DNA of 64,000 nt from the NCBI RefSeq assembly GCF_040256645.1, contig NZ_CP158281.1, positions 2,914,001-2,978,000 of the forward strand, in the 5' to 3' direction. Shown piece by piece: positions 60,851 through 64,000 of the stretch (its first letter is position 1; the number at the start of each line of letters is the position of its first letter). The notes beneath the pieces are model-generated. The model was not told the origin of the DNA and ran no database searches. It was given only the letters and a program-made list of their open reading frames with translations. The position numbers were made by a program, and so were the translations under genes. The stretch is from Brevibacterium sp. CBA3109. GTDB lineage: Bacteria > Actinomycetota > Actinomycetes > Actinomycetales > Brevibacteriaceae.

Positions 60851-60911
60851 GAGTGCCCGGATCGGCAACGACGTGAAGGGATGTGGTGTGTCGGTTAAAC
60901 AGATGCCAAGT

Positions 60912-61508
60912 TCACAGCTTTCTCAGGCTGTGACGGTACGCGGCGAGAATTCCCTGTGGAACCTCCTCGGCGACCAGGGCGAACGTACGGTGGTCACACC
61001 ATCGCCCGTCGATGTGCATGTATTTCTCGCGCAGTCCCTCGTCCCGGAGGCCGAGCTTCTCGACCACGCGCAGGCTGGCCGTGTTCTCGGGTCGGATGTT
61101 GATTTCGATGCGGTGCAGCCCCAGGGCGAAGAGGCAGTGGTCGACAGCCATGGCAACGGCGATGGGGGTGATGCCGCGTCCGGCGACTCGCGAATCGATC
61201 CAGTAGCCGATCTGTCCGCTGAGGATGGATCCCCAACTGATGCTCGAAACGGTGAGTTGGCCGCGGAATTCGCCGCCGACCTCGATCGCCAGCGGCACCG
61301 ACTGTCCCCGCTTGGCCTGCTTGTCGTACATGCGGACCATGGTCCGAAAGCCCGGCAGCTGCTGGCCGGGAATCGGCAGCGTCGCGTCCCAGGGACGCAG
61401 CCAATTCCGGTTGTGTCGGCGGACTTCTCGCCACTGACCCTCGTCGCGTCGATGCAGCGGGCGCAGCACGATGTCGGACTGCTGATCAGTCAGGATGACT
61501 GGCCACAA
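60912..61508 (-). CDS. rimJ: RimJ-type ribosomal-protein N-acetyltransferase
   Basis: A 198-residue GNAT of the RimJ/RimL group: VLRPLHRRDEGQWREVRRHNRNWLRPWDATLP at the start, GQIGYWIDSRVAGRGITPIAVAMAVDHCLFALGLHRIEINIRPENTASLRVVEKLGLRDEG in the centre. The start is TTG at 61508 with GGAGG seven nt upstream. It follows galU by 64 bp in the same direction, the conserved actinobacterial neighbourhood. Confidence 0.88.
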   Translation of the reverse strand: MWPVILTDQQSDIVLRPLHRRDEGQWREVRRHNRNWLRPWDATLPIPGQQLPGFRTMVRMYDKQAKRGQSVPLAIEVGGEFRGQLTVSSISWGSILSGQIGYWIDSRVAGRGITPIAVAMAVDHCLFALGLHRIEINIRPENTASLRVVEKLGLRDEGLREKYMHIDGRWCDHRTFALVAEEVPQGILAAYRHSLRKL

Positions 61509-61572
61509 ACGGCTGCCTCCGCTCTTGGGTGCTCACCCAATGATGCCCACTGGTGCGATGATCCAACGACGT

Positions 61573-62475
61573 TCAGGGAAGCGTTGCCACGTAATCCTTC
61601 AGCCAGCTGTTGAGGTCAGCTCCCAGGTCCTCGCGAGCGCTGGCGATCTGCACGACAGCCTTGAGGTAGTCGAGTTTGTCGCCCGTGTCATAGCGGGCAC
61701 CCTTGAACACGACTCCGTAGACGCCGTTGCCGCCGTCCTGTTCGGCGAGTGTCTGGAGGGCGTCGGTGAGCTGGATTTCGTCGCCGCGACCCGGCTTCGT
61801 GGTCTCGAGGACGTCGAAGATCTCCGGTGCGAGGACGTAGCGGCCGATGATCGCAAGATTCGACGGGGCTTGGCCCTGTTCGGGCTTCTCGACCAGCCCG
61901 GTGATCCTGACGACCTCGTCATCGTCGGTGGCTTCAACGGCGGCGCACCCGTAGAGGTGGATCGCTTCGGGCGGGACCTCCATGAGCGCGACAACGCTGC
62001 CGCCGGTCTTCTCGGCAACGTCGATCATCTTCGGCAGGATCGGGCTGCGTTCGTCGATGAGATCGTCACCGAGCAGAACCGCGAACGGTTCCTGGCCCAC
62101 ATGCTGGCGGCCCTTGAGCACGGCGTGGCCCAGCCCCTTCGGGTCACCCTGGCGGACGTAGTGGATGTCGGCGAGTTCGGATGCGTGACGAACAGCGGCG
62201 AGTTTCTCTGTGTCGCCCTTCTTCGCCAGTGCGGCCTCGAGACCGTCGACGCGGTCGAAGTGGTCCTCCAGGGGTCGCTTGTTGCGACCCGTGATCATGA
62301 GAACATCCTGGAGTCCGGCATCGGCTGCCTCTTCGACGACGTATTGGATGGCCGGTTTGTCGACGACAGGCAGCATCTCCTTGGGCGTCGCCTTCGTGGC
62401 GGGGAGGAAACGGGTACCCAGACCGGCCACGGGGATCACGGCCTTGCGCACTGTGCGCTGCGATTCATCACTCAT
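61573..62475 (-). CDS. galU: UTP-glucose-1-phosphate uridylyltransferase
   Basis: A 300-residue nucleotidyltransferase: AVIPVAGLGTRFLPATKATPKEMLPVVDKPAIQYVVEEA (nucleotide-binding signature and catalytic Lys), GLGHAVLKGRQHVGQEPFAVLLGDDLI (metal Asp), and GLVEKPEQGQAPSNLAIIGRYVL. It makes UDP-glucose for cell-envelope glycans. ATG 62475 is preferred: TAAGAT lies 7 nt upstream. ATG 62484 is an alternative. Confidence 0.93.
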   Translation of the reverse strand: MSDESQRTVRKAVIPVAGLGTRFLPATKATPKEMLPVVDKPAIQYVVEEAADAGLQDVLMITGRNKRPLEDHFDRVDGLEAALAKKGDTEKLAAVRHASELADIHYVRQGDPKGLGHAVLKGRQHVGQEPFAVLLGDDLIDERSPILPKMIDVAEKTGGSVVALMEVPPEAIHLYGCAAVEATDDDEVVRITGLVEKPEQGQAPSNLAIIGRYVLAPEIFDVLETTKPGRGDEIQLTDALQTLAEQDGGNGVYGVVFKGARYDTGDKLDYLKAVVQIASAREDLGADLNSWLKDYVATLP

Positions 62476-62482
62476 GCAGTTC

Positions 62483-62488
62483 ATCTTA
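62483..62488 (-). promoter_or_regulatory. putative -10 (TAAGAT) of galU
   Basis: TAAGAT lies seven nt before ATG 62475. It sits in the 41-bp gap to the divergent cyclo-ligase gene, which has its own -10 at 62510. Confidence 0.4.
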
Positions 62489-62509
62489 ACCAATCACGGC
62501 GTCTCCGAT

Positions 62510-62515
62510 TAGGCT
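62510..62515 (+). promoter_or_regulatory. putative -10 (TAGGCT) of the 5-formyl-THF cyclo-ligase gene
   Basis: TAGGCT ends one nt before ATG 62517 but seven nt before GTG 62523, so the GTG is the likelier leaderless start. Confidence 0.45.
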
Positions 62516-62522
62516 GATGAGC

Positions 62523-63176
62523 GTGGATGCAGAAACTTCAAAGGCGCAATTGCGTGCACGCATACGTTCCGAACGTGCAACTCGGACTGCCACGGACCCT
62601 GAATCGTCAACCGCTGCGACGAAGTCGTCGGTCGCCGAGTCTGCCTGGCGAGTGGTCGAAAGCCTGTGGCCGGACCTGGACCTGAGTGACCGTTCGGTGC
62701 TCGCCTATGCCGCCCTGGCTGGCGAACCCGACATGGATTCGTTCATCGACCGGTTCCTTGCCCACGGCGGAACCGTCTACCTTCCCGTAGTCACCAAGGT
62801 CGGTCATGCCCTCATGTTCGGTGCCGTCACCGAATCCATGACCACCATCGAACCTCGCGGAAAGTGGGGAATTCGTGAACCCTCCCCCACACTCACCGCC
62901 CCTGACCTCCTGTCCGCCGAGGTGGCCCCTGCCCTTGCGTTCGTCCCCGCCCTCGGGTTCGGGCCCCAGGGTGCCCGCTTGGGCAACGGTGGAGGTTTCT
63001 ACGACCGCACGTTCGGCCCGCAGGGCGAGGTGCCCCTGGCAGGCAACGACCACACTGGCCTGATCTACGGAGTCTGCTTCTCGAACGAGATCGGGCTCTC
63101 AGGACTCACCGTTGAACCCTGGGACCTGCAGATCTCCCGGGCCGTGACCGATGACGGTGTTCACTCCTTCGTCTGA
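62523..63176 (+). CDS. 5-formyltetrahydrofolate cyclo-ligase
   Basis: A 217-residue enzyme: RARIRSERATRT at the N-terminus, the folate/ATP region RGKWGIREP, and FVPALGFGPQGARLGNGGGFYDRTF, the family's ATP-binding signature. It converts 5-formyl-THF plus ATP to 5,10-methenyl-THF. GTG 62523 is preferred over ATG 62517 because of the promoter spacing. Divergent from galU, as in many actinobacteria. Confidence 0.9.
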   Translation: MDAETSKAQLRARIRSERATRTATDPESSTAATKSSVAESAWRVVESLWPDLDLSDRSVLAYAALAGEPDMDSFIDRFLAHGGTVYLPVVTKVGHALMFGAVTESMTTIEPRGKWGIREPSPTLTAPDLLSAEVAPALAFVPALGFGPQGARLGNGGGFYDRTFGPQGEVPLAGNDHTGLIYGVCFSNEIGLSGLTVEPWDLQISRAVTDDGVHSFV

Positions 63177-63284
63177 ACCGAGACGCTGATCGGCTCCAGC
63201 AGCGACTGGAATGGGGTCCACCTATGATTGTGTGTCGCCGATGCTCGATTGTGGGCCGCAGGAACCCACTCGCGCGCGTGACCC

Positions 63285-63293
63285 TGTGGACAA
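63285..63293 (-). promoter_or_regulatory. DnaA box (actinobacterial consensus)
   Basis: TGTGGACAA reads TTGTCCACA on the minus strand, the exact consensus used by high-GC actinobacterial DnaA. It lies 95 bp upstream of fmdB. A single match could be chance, but related sites occur at 63864-63925. Confidence 0.4.
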
Positions 63294-63380
63294 GACACGG
63301 CCGTTTGAACCGCTCACCCCAAGCGTTACTCGCGGCCAAGCGCAGTGGACTATAATCTTCTCGTCGAAGAAAGGTCTCGA

Positions 63381-63731
63381 ATGCCCGTTTACTCCTACGC
63401 CTGCAAGAGCTGTGGTCATGCTTTTGATATCCACCAAGACTTCAGCGATGACTCGCTCACGGTCTGCCCCGAATGCCAGGGACGCCTGAAAAAGGTCTTC
63501 GGCACTGTGGGAATCAGTTTCAAGGGTTCCGGCTTCTACGCCACCGACTCTCGCGCGAGCAATTCGAGCACAGTCTCCTCTTCCGCAAACGCCGACTCCT
63601 CGAGTTCGTCTGGTTCGTCGAACTCATCCAGCTCGTCAAAGGAATCGTCGAGCTCTTCGGATTCGTCTTCATCGACATCGAGCTCACCGGCCAAGAGCAC
63701 CCCGGCAGCCAGCAGCACCCCAGCCAGCTGA
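63381..63731 (+). CDS. fmdB: FmdB family zinc-ribbon protein with Ser-rich tail
   Basis: A 116-residue protein. The zinc ribbon is MPVYSYACKSCGHAFDI...LTVCPECQGRLKKVFGTVGISFKGSGFYATDSR (two CxxC pairs), followed by about 60 residues of Ser-rich low complexity. These small proteins are proposed regulators of amidase/formamidase genes, but their role is unproved. ATG 63381 is chosen because the zinc ribbon begins at once; GAAAGG lies upstream. Confidence 0.88.
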   Translation: MPVYSYACKSCGHAFDIHQDFSDDSLTVCPECQGRLKKVFGTVGISFKGSGFYATDSRASNSSTVSSSANADSSSSSGSSNSSSSSKESSSSSDSSSSTSSSPAKSTPAASSTPAS

Positions 63732-63863
63732 CTCCGTCGCCATCGTGCCGACACCTTGACCGGCTCTCGATGCAACGCATGTGCCGTCCGGTTTCACGAC
63801 AGTGCTTGTGCCTGCAGCACGACATCGCTTGTACCCAGACTCGTTATCGACCCGCACTGCAGC

Positions 63864-63925
63864 TGTGGACTGACCGCACACTCATGGGCGATTGGCCTGT
63901 GGACACATGACGGCTGTCCACAGGC
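63864..63925. promoter_or_regulatory. cluster of DnaA-box-like sites including an 11-bp inverted repeat
   Basis: TGTGGACTG (63864-63872), TGTGGACAC (63898-63906) and CTGTCCACA (63914-63922) differ from the consensus by one or two bases. The last two form GCCTGTGGACA (63895-63905) / TGTCCACAGGC (63915-63925). The surrounding 63732-64000 holds no gene. The hairpin could instead end fmdB transcripts, though it lacks a T-run. Confidence 0.35.
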
Positions 63926-64000
63926 ATTGCCTGCTCCCTTGCCCCGAGCATCTGCGCACAACCAGGCTCAAGACATGGGAATCATGCACCGCATCAGAGC

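Noticed and set aside
63895-63925. 11-bp hairpin read as an fmdB terminator
   Set aside because: No T-run, and 164 bp beyond the stop; the DnaA-box likeness is at least as good an explanation.
1-64000. Insertion sequences, prophage, CRISPR arrays, tRNA or rRNA genes
   Set aside because: I found no transposase, integrase or phage structural motifs, no regularly spaced repeat array, and no tRNA/rRNA-like sequence. Horizontal transfer is suggested only by lower GC around the AbiE and Abi_2 genes.

Overview
The window is chromosomal DNA of a high-GC Gram-positive bacterium (Actinomycetota). The best guess is Brevibacterium or a close relative. That guess rests on overall gene content and family resemblance, not on a 16S or marker-gene comparison. 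Supporting signs are strong G/C third-position bias, frequent GTG/TTG starts, a CC-type ArsR, a SepX/GlpR-type division protein beside galU and rimJ, and many apparently leaderless promoters (TANNNT about 6 nt before the start codon). I see no rRNA, tRNA, CRISPR array, insertion sequence or prophage.

Layout. 1-8.5 kb: the end of a CcdA-like gene with a lipoprotein, an MFS permease, a frameshifted class V aminotransferase, a moaB-fdhD molybdenum pair, and a MarR / LLM-monooxygenase / FMN-reductase group. 8.6-10.5 kb: a lower-GC AbiE type IV toxin-antitoxin module with a broken toxin and an intact antitoxin, followed by a degenerate doxX. 10.4-17.4 kb: a GlxA-type regulator diverging from an isochorismatase, an arsenic operon (acr3-arsC-flavoprotein, with divergent arsR), and a benzoylformate decarboxylase. 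17.4-18.5 kb: an Abi_2/AbiF-like HEPN gene interrupted by an early amber codon, preceded by a structured, terminator-ended region that looks like an abiF-type small RNA. 18.6-28 kb: a ChaA-like cation antiporter, a tandem pair of secreted HNH (DUF1524-type) lipoproteins of which one has lost its catalytic residues, a frameshifted TauE/SafE permease, and an MFS-GntR-aldo/keto reductase group. 28-42.4 kb: transporters and housekeeping genes (DHA2 and MFS permeases, YihY, a Trk/Ktr potassium pair, Nudix, Tag, an aspartate-dehydrogenase-like enzyme, BetT, AtoE, succinate-semialdehyde dehydrogenase). 42.5-57.7 kb: acyl-CoA, sulfur and amino-acid genes, several acetyltransferases, CtaG, a YeiH exporter, a decayed permease and a second succinate-semialdehyde dehydrogenase. 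57.7-64 kb: two overlapping Imm5-like immunity genes, the sepX/glpR-rimJ-galU cluster without the usual moeA-like glp, 5-formyl-THF cyclo-ligase, fmdB, and a small cluster of DnaA-box-like sites.

Two themes stand out. First, defence and conflict genes are present in altered states: an AbiE toxin with a frameshift, an Abi_2 gene with a nonsense codon, orphan immunity genes, and a catalytically dead HNH paralogue kept beside its intact sister. Second, decay is frequent: single-G losses in G-runs (aminotransferase, TauE) and apparent in-frame internal deletions (doxX, permease). The G-run indels could also be sequencing errors. The most interesting candidate system is the Abi_2 gene with its upstream structured RNA. 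The most interesting evolutionary case is the HNH pair, where the 3' flank of the dead copy still carries the remnant of the lost Excalibur-domain end.
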